Source: Bosea sp. ANAM02
GTDB taxonomy: Bacteria > Pseudomonadota > Alphaproteobacteria > Rhizobiales > Beijerinckiaceae
DNA: 64,000 nucleotides
Direction of reading: 5' to 3'
Assembly: GCF_011764485.1 (NCBI RefSeq)
Contig: NZ_AP022848.1
Coordinates: forward strand, 2,880,001-2,944,000
The notes beneath the pieces are model-generated. The model searched no databases and was not told where the DNA came from. It was given only the letters and a program-made list of their open reading frames with translations. The translations under genes and the position numbers were made by a program. Positions 7,483-15,925 of the stretch are shown piece by piece (position 1 is the stretch's first letter; each line of letters opens with the position of its first letter).

Positions 7483-8309
7483 TCAAGGGCACGACGCGAT
7501 TGATCGGCCATATCGGCTACCCGACCGAGAGCTTCAAGGCGCCGATGATCTACAACCCCTATTTCCAGCGCGAGGGGATCGACGCCGTCGTCGTGCCGAT
7601 GGGCTGCCGCAGCGAGGACTATCCCGATTTCCTGAAGCTGTTCTTCCGCTTGTCCAACGCCCATGGCGCGCTGGTGACGATGCCGCACAAGGTCACCACG
7701 ACCGGGCTCGTCGACGTGCTCTCGCCGACCGCCGCGATCGCCGGCGCCTGCAATGCGGTGCGGCTCGAAGCCGATGGCCGGCTCAGCGGCGACATGTTCG
7801 ACGGCGAGGGCTTCGTGCGCGGCGTGCTGCGCAAAGGGCGCACGCTGGATGGCACCCGCGCGCTCGTCGTCGGTGCTGGCGGAGTCGGCTCGGCAATCGC
7901 TGCTTCGCTGGCGAAGGCCGGTGTCGCAGAGCTCAGCCTGTTCGACAGGCTGGCGGTGGCAGCCGAGGAACTTGGGCAGCGATTGATCGCCCACTACCCT
8001 GCCCTTCACGTCACCACGGGGTCGAACGACCCGGATGGCTTCGAGATCGTCGTCAACGCGACGCCGCTCGGCATGAAGCCCGGCGATCCGCTGCCGGTCG
8101 ACATCGCCCGCCTGCCCACCTCCGCCTTCGTCGGCGAAGTGGTGATGGCGCAGGAGATCACCCCGTTCCTCGCTGCGGCCCGCGCGCGCGGCTGCGCCGT
8201 GCAGGTCGGCACCGACATGCTGTTCGAGCAGATTCCCGTCTATCTGGAGTTCTTCGGCCTGCCGTCGACCACGGCCGAGGACCTGCGCGCCGTTGCGCGA
8301 CTGGCCTGA
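7479..8309 (+). CDS. Shikimate/quinate dehydrogenase-like protein (AroE superfamily)
   Basis: The 276-residue protein has the AroE two-domain layout: catalytic domain with MPHKVTT (K71), GACNAV (N92) and FDGEGF (D108), then a Rossmann domain with VVGAGGVGSAIA at about 129-140. K71 and D108 match the catalytic Lys-Asp pair. The substrate-binding Ser-x-Ser of biosynthetic AroE is not conserved (SFKAP), so substrate preference has probably changed toward catabolic oxidation of shikimate or quinate. The ATG overlaps the previous stop (ATGA), indicating tight coupling. Biosynthetic AroE is normally encoded elsewhere, so this is likely an extra, catabolic copy. Confidence 0.85.
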   Translation: MIKGTTRLIGHIGYPTESFKAPMIYNPYFQREGIDAVVVPMGCRSEDYPDFLKLFFRLSNAHGALVTMPHKVTTTGLVDVLSPTAAIAGACNAVRLEADGRLSGDMFDGEGFVRGVLRKGRTLDGTRALVVGAGGVGSAIAASLAKAGVAELSLFDRLAVAAEELGQRLIAHYPALHVTTGSNDPDGFEIVVNATPLGMKPGDPLPVDIARLPTSAFVGEVVMAQEITPFLAAARARGCAVQVGTDMLFEQIPVYLEFFGLPSTTAEDLRAVARLA

Positions 8310-8322
8310 GAGGAGGCACGCC

Positions 8323-10230
8323 GTGATTCCATCGATCGCCACCGTCTGCGTTTCGGGGACGCTCCAGGAGAAGCTGGAGGCCATCGCGGCTGCGGGCTTC
8401 AAGGCCGTCGAGATCTTCGAGAACGACCTGATCGCCTTTCCCGGCTCGCCGACGGAAGTCCGGCGCATCTGCGCCGATCTCGGCCTGACCATCGTCACCT
8501 GCCAGCCCTTCCGCGATTTCGAGGGTATGCCGGAGGGGCGCCGCCAGCGCGTCTTCGACCGGGCCGAGCGCAAGTTCGATCTCCTGCAGGAATTGGGCAC
8601 CGACCTGCTCTTCGTCTGCTCGAGCGTCTCGCCGGAAGCCCTGCCCGGCATCGACAGGCTTGCCGCCGATTTCTCCGAACTCGGCGAGCGTGCCGGGCGG
8701 CGGGGCCTGCGCGTCGGCTACGAGGCGCTGGCCTGGGGGCGGCATGTCTTCGACTATCGCGACGCCTGGGAGATCGTGCGCCGCGCCAACCGGCCGGAGG
8801 TCGGGATCATCCTCGATTCCTTCCATATCCTGGCACGCGGGCTCGATCTTTCGGCGATCGGCTCGATCCCGCGCGACAGGATTTCGATGGTGCAGATGGC
8901 CGATGCGCCGCTGCTGCAAATGGACCCGCTCTCCTGGAGTCGGCACTGGCGCTGCCTGCCGGGCCAGGGCGACCTCAACCTTTCCGGCTTCATGCGCGCG
9001 CTGGCGGCGACCGGCTATGACGGCGTGCTCTCGCTGGAGATATTCAACGACCGCTTCCGCGCCGGCTCGGCCCGCTCGGTGGCGCTCGACGGGCATCGCT
9101 CGCTGATCTGGCTGCTCGACGAGACCGCGAGGCAGGTCGGCAAGCCGGTGCCCGGCGCCGTGCCGATGCCGCCGCCAGCCCCGGTCGAGGCGGTCGAGTT
9201 CATCGAGTTCACGGTGTCGGAGGCCGAGCGGCCGGGCTTCGAGCAGCTGCTGCGGGCGCTCGGATTCGCGCGCTCCGGCGCGCATCGCTCCAAGGATGTC
9301 GATCTCTGGCGCCAGGGCGATATCCGCATCGTCCTCAACAGCGAGGCCGATGGCTTCGCCCATAGCTACCAGATCACCCATGGCACCTCGGTCTGCGCGC
9401 TCGCCTTGCGAGTGCCGGACGCGCAGGCCGCGATCGCTCGCGCCAAGGCCCTGCTCGACGTGCCTCATGCCGGCGCAATCGGGCCGGGCGAGCTCGACAT
9501 CCCGGCCGTGCGCGGGCTCGGCGGCAGCTTGCTCTATTTCCTCGACCAGGCCTCGTCGCTCGGCCGCTGGGCGGAGGTCGACTTCGAGGCGACCGGCGAA
9601 GCCCCGGACAATGCGGGGCTCACCGGCGTCGATCATGTCTCGCAGAGCATGCAGTACGAGGAGATGCTGACCTGGCTCCTGTTCTATTCCTCGCTGTTCG
9701 AGACGCGGAAGACGCCGAGCCAGGCTGTGCTCGACCCCGGCGGCGTGGTCCAGAGCCAGGTCATCGAAAGCGGCCTCGACGGCAGGAATGGCCATGGCCT
9801 CAGGCTCATCCTCAACGGCTCGCAGAGCCACCGCACGCTCTCGGCCCGCTTCATCACCGATTTCTTCGGCTCGGGTGTGCAGCACATCGCCTTCGCGACC
9901 GATGACATCGCCGCGACCGTCAGGCGGCTGGTTGCCAATGGCGTCGCCATGCTACCCATCCCCGAGAACTATTATGACGACCTCGAAGCCCGGTCCGACC
10001 TGACGGGCGAGGAGATCGACGCGATGAAGGCGCTGAACATCCTCTATGACAGCGATGCCGGTGGCGCGTTCCGGCAGGCCTATACCCAGACGCTGGATGG
10101 CGGGCTGTTCTTCGAGATCGTCCAGCGCGACGGCTATGCCGGCTATGGCGCCGCCAATGCCGGCATCCGGCTCACGGCGCAATCCAGGCTCGCGCGCCCG
10201 ATCAGCGTTCCCGCGCCGAGCCATGGCTGA
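8323..10230 (+). CDS. quiC: 3-dehydroshikimate dehydratase fused to a 4-hydroxyphenylpyruvate-dioxygenase-like domain
   Basis: The enzyme dehydrates 3-dehydroshikimate to protocatechuate. Residues 1-275 form a TIM-barrel sugar-isomerase-like domain with metal ligands E134 (GYEAL), D165 (ILDSF), Q191 (VQMAD) and E239 (SLEIF). Residues ~290-620 form a two-module VOC/HPPD-like domain that retains a full 2-His-1-Glu triad: H438 (GVDHVSQ), H521 (GVQHIAF) and E598 (LFFEIVQ). The GTG at 8323 with AGGAGG at 8311 gives 635 residues; an upstream TTG at 8293 lies inside the preceding gene and is less likely. The fused architecture is known for QuiC1-type enzymes. Whether the HPPD-like half is catalytic is not shown by sequence. 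Confidence 0.93.
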   Translation: MIPSIATVCVSGTLQEKLEAIAAAGFKAVEIFENDLIAFPGSPTEVRRICADLGLTIVTCQPFRDFEGMPEGRRQRVFDRAERKFDLLQELGTDLLFVCSSVSPEALPGIDRLAADFSELGERAGRRGLRVGYEALAWGRHVFDYRDAWEIVRRANRPEVGIILDSFHILARGLDLSAIGSIPRDRISMVQMADAPLLQMDPLSWSRHWRCLPGQGDLNLSGFMRALAATGYDGVLSLEIFNDRFRAGSARSVALDGHRSLIWLLDETARQVGKPVPGAVPMPPPAPVEAVEFIEFTVSEAERPGFEQLLRALGFARSGAHRSKDVDLWRQGDIRIVLNSEADGFAHSYQITHGTSVCALALRVPDAQAAIARAKALLDVPHAGAIGPGELDIPAVRGLGGSLLYFLDQASSLGRWAEVDFEATGEAPDNAGLTGVDHVSQSMQYEEMLTWLLFYSSLFETRKTPSQAVLDPGGVVQSQVIESGLDGRNGHGLRLILNGSQSHRTLSARFITDFFGSGVQHIAFATDDIAATVRRLVANGVAMLPIPENYYDDLEARSDLTGEEIDAMKALNILYDSDAGGAFRQAYTQTLDGGLFFEIVQRDGYAGYGAANAGIRLTAQSRLARPISVPAPSHG

Positions 10231-10246
10231 GGAGAAACCTGTCGCT

Positions 10247-10966
10247 ATGAGCAGCCTGATCTTTCCCTATGCGGGGCTCGATGCCGGGCAGCCCGCCTCT
10301 CTTTCCCCGGATTACCGTTCGACCGTGGCGCGCAGCCCGCGTCAGGCGCCGATCGCGATCCCGCAGACGCTGACCGAGGTGACCGGGCCGAGCGACTGGT
10401 CGCGCCTGATGGGTCCGGCCATGGCCGACCTCACCACACAGCACAAGGCCGAGCCGCAGGGCCAACGCATCGTCGTCAGCGGCCGAGTGCTCGACGAGCA
10501 GGCCCGCCCGGTGCCGAACACCGTCGTCGAGATCTGGCAGGCCAATGCCGCCGGCCGCTACATCCACGCCAAGGACGACTGGCCGGCCCCGCTCGATCCG
10601 AATTTCACCGGCGTCGGCCGCGTGATCACCGACGGTGAGGGCCGCTATCGCTATGTCACGATCCGGCCCGGCGCCTATCCCTGGGGCAATCACAAGAACG
10701 CCTGGCGCCCCGCCCATATCCATCTCTCGCTGCTCGGCCCGGCCTTCGCGACGCGGCTGGTCACGCAGATGTATTTCCCCGACGATCCGCTGATCGAGAT
10801 CGACCCGATCGCGAATGCCGTGCCGATGCCCTATCGCCAGCGCATGGTCTCGCGCTTCGACATCGGCACCACCGAGCCGAACTGGGCGCTGGGCTATGTC
10901 TTCGACATCGTGCTCAAGGGACGCGACCAGACGCCGTTCGAGGACGATCATGACGACGACCACTGA
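10247..10966 (+). CDS. pcaH: Protocatechuate 3,4-dioxygenase beta subunit
   Basis: This Fe(III) intradiol ring-cleavage subunit turns protocatechuate into beta-carboxy-cis,cis-muconate. The 239-residue protein carries all four iron ligands: Y105 (AAGRYIHAK), Y144 (PGAYPWG), H157 and H159 (RPAHIHLSL). The ATG at 10247 follows GAGGAG by 12 nt; another in-frame ATG at 10223 overlaps the upstream gene. It ends in an acidic/His-rich tail and overlaps pcaG by 17 nt. Its place directly after the dehydratase makes it the next step of the pathway. Confidence 0.97.
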   Translation: MSSLIFPYAGLDAGQPASLSPDYRSTVARSPRQAPIAIPQTLTEVTGPSDWSRLMGPAMADLTTQHKAEPQGQRIVVSGRVLDEQARPVPNTVVEIWQANAAGRYIHAKDDWPAPLDPNFTGVGRVITDGEGRYRYVTIRPGAYPWGNHKNAWRPAHIHLSLLGPAFATRLVTQMYFPDDPLIEIDPIANAVPMPYRQRMVSRFDIGTTEPNWALGYVFDIVLKGRDQTPFEDDHDDDH

Positions 10967-11651
10967 TCTGGAATCGCGCAACGCCGCGCCGCGGCAGGAC
11001 AGCCAGGACCCGTCGATCTTCGGGCAGACGCCGTGGCAGACGGTCGGCCCCTATTTTCATTACGGCCTGCCCTGGAAGGGCGGTGCCGATCTCATCGGCC
11101 GTTCCGATATGGGGGCCCGCCCCGACCTGATGCCGCCGGAGCATTTCCTGCTCTCGGGCTCGAACGTTTCGGGCATGCCCGAGGGCGAGGTCATCGCACT
11201 CGCCGGTTGCGTCTATGACGCCGACGGCAAGCCGATCGAGGACGCGATGATCGAGATCTGGCAGGCGAACGCGAATGGCCGCTATGCCAGCCCGGACGAC
11301 GACCGCGCCGACGTGGCGCTCGACCGGCATTTCGTCGGCTTCGGCCGCGCCTCGACCGACAAGGACGGCATGTTCCGTTTCCGCACGATCCGCCCCGGCC
11401 GCGTCTCCGGCCCCGGCAACAGCCTGCAAGCGCCGCATATCGCGCTCTCGGTCTTCGGCCGCGGCTTGCTGAAGCGCCTGCCGACCCGGCTCTATTTCGC
11501 CGATGGCGAGGGCAACGAGACCGATCCGATCCTCGCGCTGGTGCCGGAAGCGCGCCGCCACACCTTGATCGCCCAGCGCAAGCCGGACGGCACCTGGTGG
11601 CTCGACATCAACTTGGCGGGCGAGAACGAGACGGTGTTTTTCGATTTGTAG
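10950..11651 (+). CDS. pcaG: Protocatechuate 3,4-dioxygenase alpha subunit
   Basis: The 233-residue subunit pairs with PcaH to form the dioxygenase protomer. It shows the intradiol core (EIWQANANGRYASP, RTIRPGR, APHIALSVFGRGLLKRL) but lacks the two-His iron site, as expected for the non-iron alpha subunit. It begins inside pcaH (17-nt overlap), so stoichiometric translation is likely. It is slightly longer than typical PcaG because of an N-terminal Gln/Asp-rich stretch before the TPWQTVGPYFHYGL motif. It is the last gene of the island; pcaBCD and pcaIJF homologues are not in the window. Confidence 0.96.
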   Translation: MTTTTDLESRNAAPRQDSQDPSIFGQTPWQTVGPYFHYGLPWKGGADLIGRSDMGARPDLMPPEHFLLSGSNVSGMPEGEVIALAGCVYDADGKPIEDAMIEIWQANANGRYASPDDDRADVALDRHFVGFGRASTDKDGMFRFRTIRPGRVSGPGNSLQAPHIALSVFGRGLLKRLPTRLYFADGEGNETDPILALVPEARRHTLIAQRKPDGTWWLDINLAGENETVFFDL

Positions 11652-11660
11652 AGGCGCGTG

Positions 11661-11751
11661 GTCATGCTCGCCCTTGTGGCGAGCACCCACGTCTTGAGCA
11701 CCGCACTGCATCGACGAAGACGTGGATGGTCGGGACAAGCCCGACCATGAC
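11661..11751. repeat. Intergenic repeat, family A (91 bp, copy 1)
   Basis: Ends are GTCATG/CATGAC. It contains three nested or tandem stems: a left palindrome around TGCTCGCC/GGCGAGCA, a central CCACGTCTT/AAGACGTGG pair, and a right palindrome TGGTCGGG/CCCGACCA. A copy of identical length in opposite orientation lies at 43581-43671, differing mainly in the central loop. It sits between convergent pcaG and mfd. Confidence 0.85.
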
Positions 11752-11787
11752 GGCGGCAGCGTATCGCGAGGCTGGTTCGCCTCCCTT

Positions 11788-14700
11788 TCAGGCCGCCTTC
11801 TTCCTTTCGGCAATCCGCGCGAGATCGGTCAGCAAACGGCGCGTCGCCTTCAGGCGCTGCTCGACCGTGTCGAAATCGTTGATGAAGACGACGCGCATGT
11901 CGGGGCGCACCTTGGCCAGCGTGCCCTGCTTGGCGACGAAGCTCACCAGCCCTTCCGGATTGGCGAACTCGTTGTTGCGGAAGGCGACGATGATGCCCTT
12001 CGGCCCGGCCTCGACCTTCTCGACATTGGCGCGCTTGCAGAGCGCCTTGATCGCGACGATCTCCAGGAGCTGGTTGACCTCCTCAGGCAGCGGGCCGAAA
12101 CGGTCGACCAGTTCGGCGCCGAACGATTGCAACTCGGCATCGTCGTCCATGGTCGAGAGGCGCTTGTAGAGCGTCAATCGCAGCGTCAGGTCGGCGACAT
12201 AGTGCTCGGGGATCATGACGGGCGCGCCGACCTGGATCGCCGGCGACCACTGTGTTTCCGTCTCGAACTCGATGCCGGCCTTGAGCGCGGCGACTGCCTC
12301 CTCCAGCATCTGCTGGTAGAGCTCGTAGCCGACCTCCTTGATATGGCCGGATTGCTCGTCGCCGAGCAGGTTGCCGGCGCCTCTGATATCGAGATCGTGG
12401 CTGGCGAGCTGGAAGCCGGCGCCGAGCGTATCGAGCGATTGCAGAACCTTGAGCCGCTTGTCGGCCTGCTCGGTCAGCTTCCGGTTGGCCGGCACGGTGA
12501 AGAGCGCATAGGCGCGCGTCTTCGAGCGGCCGACGCGGCCGCGGAGCTGATAGAGCTGGGCGAGGCCGAACATGTCGGCGCGGTGGACGATCAGCGTGTT
12601 CGCGGTCGGGATGTCGAGCCCCGACTCGACGATCGTGGTCGAGAGCAGGATGTCGTACTGGCCGTCGTAGAAGGCCGTCATCACGTCCTCCAGCGTGCCC
12701 GCCGCCATCTGACCATGGGCGATGCCGACCTTGCACTCGGGCACCTGCTTGTCGAGGAAGTCCTTCACATCCGCGATGTCCTCGATGCGCGGCACGACAT
12801 AGAAGGAACGCCCGCCCCGGTAGCGCTCGCGCAGCAGCGCCTCGCGCACGATCAGCGGATCGAAGGGCGTGACGAAGGTGCGCACGGCGAGGCGGTCGAC
12901 CGGCGGCGTCGCGATGATCGAGAGCTCGCGCACGCCGGTCATGGCGAGCTGGAGCGTGCGCGGGATCGGCGTGGCCGACAGCGTCAGCATATGCACCTCG
13001 GCGCGCAATTCCTTCAGCTTCTCCTTATGGGCGACGCCGAAATGCTGCTCCTCGTCGACGATGACGAGGCCGAGATCCTTGAAGTCGACGCCCTTGCCGA
13101 GCAGCGCATGGGTGCCGACGACGATGTCCATCGTGCCGTCCCGCGCGCCCTGCTTGACCGCCTTGAGATCGGCCGAGCCGACGAAGCGCGAGGCCTGCCC
13201 GACATGGACCGGCAGGCCGGCAAAGCGATCGGCGAAGTTGCGGTAATGCTGGCGCGCGAGCAGCGTCGTCGGCACCACGACCGCGACCTGCTTGCCGTTG
13301 AGCGCGGCGGCGAAGGCGGCGCGCAACGCGACCTCCGTCTTGCCGAAGCCGACATCGCCGCAGACCAGACGGTCCATCGGCCGGCCGGCCGCGAGATCGT
13401 CCAGCACCGCGTCGATCGTGTTCTGCTGGTCCTCGGTCTCTTCATAGGGAAAGCGGGCACAGAACTCGTCATAGACGCCGGCCGGCGGGATGAGGCGCGG
13501 CGCATCCTTGAGCGCGCGGGCCGCCGCGATCTGGATGAGCTTGCCGGCCATCTCGCGGATGCGCTGCTTGAGCTTGGCCTTGCGTGCCTGCCAGCCGCCA
13601 CCGCCGAGCCGGTCGAGCTGGACCTCGGTATCCTCGGAGCCGTAGCGCGACAGAAGCTCGATATTCTCGACCGGCAGGAACAGCTTGGAATCGCCGGCAT
13701 AATGGATTTCGAGGCAGTCATGCGGCGCGCCCGCCGCCGTGATCGTCTGCAGGCCGATGAAGCGGCCGATGCCGTGGTCGACATGGACGACGAGATCGCC
13801 CGGCGCGAGCGAGGATAGCTCGGCGATGAAGTCCTGCGGGCGCCTGGTCTTGCGGCGCGGGCGGACGAGGCGATCGCCGAGGATGTCCTGCTCGCCGATG
13901 ACCGCGAGGCGCCCGGCCTCGAAGCCTGTCTCGAAACCCCAGACCGCGAGGGCGATCGTGCCGGGCTTGAGATCGAAGGCGGCGCGCAGCGAGCCGGTCA
14001 ATTGCGTGCTTTTCAGGCCGTGATCGGCCAGCACATGCGCCAGACGCTCGCGCGAGCCCTCCGACCAGGCGGCGAGGATGACGCGCTTGCCGTCGGCTTC
14101 CAGCGCCTTCACATGGGCGACGGCCGCATCGAACACGCCCCCGGCATCGGCGGTGCGCTCGGCCGCGAAGTTGCGGCCTTGCTTGCCGCCGAGATCGAGG
14201 ATCAGCTTGCCCTCGCTCTCGGGGAGCTGGAACGGCGTCAGGCTGGCGACGCCGGAGACATCGATCACTGCGCGCCAGTCGGCCGGCGAGAGGTAGAGCG
14301 CGTCCGGCTGCATCGGCTTGTAGGGAATGCCGCCGCCCCCGCCCTGCTCCAGTGCGGCCTTGCGGGCGTCGTAATAGTCCTTGATCAGGCTGATGCGCTC
14401 ACCGACGGCATCCTCGGCCTGATGGTCGAGCACGAGGGGCACGTCGGGCAGATAGGTGAAGAGCGTGTCGAGCTTTTCGGCCAGCAGCGGCAGCCAATGC
14501 TCCAGCCCGGCCGGGCGGCGGCCTTCGCTGACCGCTTCATAGAGCGTGTCGTCGCGGCCGGGCGTGCCGAAACTCGCGATATAGGACTGGCGGAAGCGGC
14601 GGATGCTCTCGCTCGTCATCTGCGCTTCGGACATCGGCACGAGATCGAGCCCGCGCAACTGTCCGGTGGTGCGCTGCGTCTCCGGATCGAAGGTGCGGAT

Positions 14701-15336
14701 CGATTCCAGCGTGTCGCCGAAGAAATCGAGTCGGATCGGCGCCGGCATGCCCGGCGGGAACAGGTCGACGATGCCGCCGCGCACGGCGAATTCTCCGGTC
14801 TCGCGCACGGTCGAGGTGCGTAAGTAACCGTTGATGTCGAGCCAGCGCGCCAGCTCCTCGATGTCGACCATGTTGCCCGGCGCCGCCGAGAAGCTCTCGG
14901 AGGCGACCTTGCCGAAGGCGGGCACGCGCTGGAGCGCGGCATTGACGGTGGTGAGCAGCAGGCGCGGCCGGTCGCCCGACTTGGTCTTGGCGAGGCGCGA
15001 CAGCGTCGTCATCCGGTGCGCGACGATGGCCGGCGCGGGCGAGACGCGGTCATAAGGCTGGCAGTCCCAGGCCGGGAAGCTCATAACCTCAAGGTCGGGC
15101 GCGACGAATTGCAGTGCGTTCTCAAGCACCTGCAGGCGCTGGCCGTCACGGGCGATGAAAACAAGCAGCGCGGGTCCCTCGGCCTTCTTGGCGCGGGCGC
15201 GGGTCAGGTCGGCCAGCACCACGGCGTCGAAACCATCCGGCACGCCGGCAAGCGTCGGCTTGTCGCCGCGGTTCAGCGCATCGAGCAGGCGGTCAAGCTG
15301 GGGCTTGGCGATCTGGGACGGGGGAGGAATGCTCAT
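11788..15336 (-). CDS. mfd: Transcription-repair coupling factor
   Basis: The 1182-residue DNA translocase removes RNA polymerase stalled at lesions and recruits UvrA. In order: a UvrB-like N-terminal region, the RNA-polymerase-interaction domain (around LSSLAPGDLVVHVDHGIGRFIGL), RecG-like helicase lobes with Walker A GDVGFGKTEVALRAAF, DEEQHFGV and LSATPIPRTLQLAM, and a C-terminal TRCF domain. Full family length with no disruption. Together with sdhE and divergent recG this is the standard Hyphomicrobiales arrangement. Repeat elements flank it at both ends. Confidence 0.98.
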   Translation of the reverse strand: MSIPPPSQIAKPQLDRLLDALNRGDKPTLAGVPDGFDAVVLADLTRARAKKAEGPALLVFIARDGQRLQVLENALQFVAPDLEVMSFPAWDCQPYDRVSPAPAIVAHRMTTLSRLAKTKSGDRPRLLLTTVNAALQRVPAFGKVASESFSAAPGNMVDIEELARWLDINGYLRTSTVRETGEFAVRGGIVDLFPPGMPAPIRLDFFGDTLESIRTFDPETQRTTGQLRGLDLVPMSEAQMTSESIRRFRQSYIASFGTPGRDDTLYEAVSEGRRPAGLEHWLPLLAEKLDTLFTYLPDVPLVLDHQAEDAVGERISLIKDYYDARKAALEQGGGGGIPYKPMQPDALYLSPADWRAVIDVSGVASLTPFQLPESEGKLILDLGGKQGRNFAAERTADAGGVFDAAVAHVKALEADGKRVILAAWSEGSRERLAHVLADHGLKSTQLTGSLRAAFDLKPGTIALAVWGFETGFEAGRLAVIGEQDILGDRLVRPRRKTRRPQDFIAELSSLAPGDLVVHVDHGIGRFIGLQTITAAGAPHDCLEIHYAGDSKLFLPVENIELLSRYGSEDTEVQLDRLGGGGWQARKAKLKQRIREMAGKLIQIAAARALKDAPRLIPPAGVYDEFCARFPYEETEDQQNTIDAVLDDLAAGRPMDRLVCGDVGFGKTEVALRAAFAAALNGKQVAVVVPTTLLARQHYRNFADRFAGLPVHVGQASRFVGSADLKAVKQGARDGTMDIVVGTHALLGKGVDFKDLGLVIVDEEQHFGVAHKEKLKELRAEVHMLTLSATPIPRTLQLAMTGVRELSIIATPPVDRLAVRTFVTPFDPLIVREALLRERYRGGRSFYVVPRIEDIADVKDFLDKQVPECKVGIAHGQMAAGTLEDVMTAFYDGQYDILLSTTIVESGLDIPTANTLIVHRADMFGLAQLYQLRGRVGRSKTRAYALFTVPANRKLTEQADKRLKVLQSLDTLGAGFQLASHDLDIRGAGNLLGDEQSGHIKEVGYELYQQMLEEAVAALKAGIEFETETQWSPAIQVGAPVMIPEHYVADLTLRLTLYKRLSTMDDDAELQSFGAELVDRFGPLPEEVNQLLEIVAIKALCKRANVEKVEAGPKGIIVAFRNNEFANPEGLVSFVAKQGTLAKVRPDMRVVFINDFDTVEQRLKATRRLLTDLARIAERKKAA

Positions 15337-15363
15337 CGGAAAGGCGTCATTCTGCGAAAGGGC

Positions 15364-15443
15364 GTCATTCTCGGGCTTGCCCCGAGAATCTCGGGACGAG
15401 CGGGCTCCGATTCAGAGATGGTCGGGTCAAGCCCGACCATGAC
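15364..15443. repeat. Intergenic repeat, family A related (80 bp)
   Basis: Starts GTCATTCTCGGG and ends CCCGACCATGAC. The left half is a hairpin (TTCTCGGGCTTGCCCCGAGAA), the right half TGGTCGGGTCAAGCCCGACCA. It separates mfd from sdhE, which are on the same strand. Related copies lie at 19255-19345 and 39705-39785. Confidence 0.8.
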
Positions 15444-15457
15444 GGCCATGGGGCCGG

Positions 15458-15754
15458 CTACACATGAATCGGCTTGTCGTGATGGTGGAATGCCCGAAGC
15501 TTGCGGAACAGGTCCGTGTCGTAGTTCTCCGGCACGGGCGCTTCCCCCGTCACCCAGCTCAGCAGGTCCCGATCCAGCACCTCGATCAGGCGCTCGAACT
15601 CGTCGAGCTCGGCATCACTGAAGCCGGCGATGGCGTCGTCGGCGAAGCGGCCCATGATCAGGTCCATCTCGCGCATGCCGCGATGCCAGGCGCGGAACAG
15701 TATCTTGCGGCGGCGCGGGTCGAGATCGGCGCTGGAGCGGGTCGAACCGGACAT
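15458..15754 (-). CDS. sdhE: Succinate dehydrogenase assembly factor (FAD attachment, DUF339)
   Basis: The 98-residue small helical protein assists covalent attachment of FAD to the SdhA flavoprotein. The family hallmark RxxxxxxRGMRExD is seen as RRKILFRAWHRGMREMDLIMGRF, followed by the acidic helix region EFERLIEVLDRDLLSW. The ATG at 15754, preceded by GAGG, is preferred over an upstream start at 15805. Its location next to mfd and divergent from recG is conserved in related genomes, by general knowledge of the group. Confidence 0.93.
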   Translation of the reverse strand: MSGSTRSSADLDPRRRKILFRAWHRGMREMDLIMGRFADDAIAGFSDAELDEFERLIEVLDRDLLSWVTGEAPVPENYDTDLFRKLRAFHHHDKPIHV

Positions 15755-15925
15755 GGGAACCTCGGCAAGAAAACACCAGGTCCTAAAACCTGGGGGATGG
15801 CGCAATGAGTGCGGGGCCGGCCCCGTCGCGGAGCCTGCCTGAGCAGGCTATATAGCGATGCAACCCGGCGAAGTCAGCGGCGAAGCGGCTGTGATCTTCG
15901 CGCTCCTGACAAGTGCCGAGACGTC

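Noticed and set aside
15809..15925. N-terminal extension of recG
   Set aside because: The upstream in-frame codons are Arg/Cys-rich and unlike RecG; the protein's recognisable start is at the TTG at 15926.
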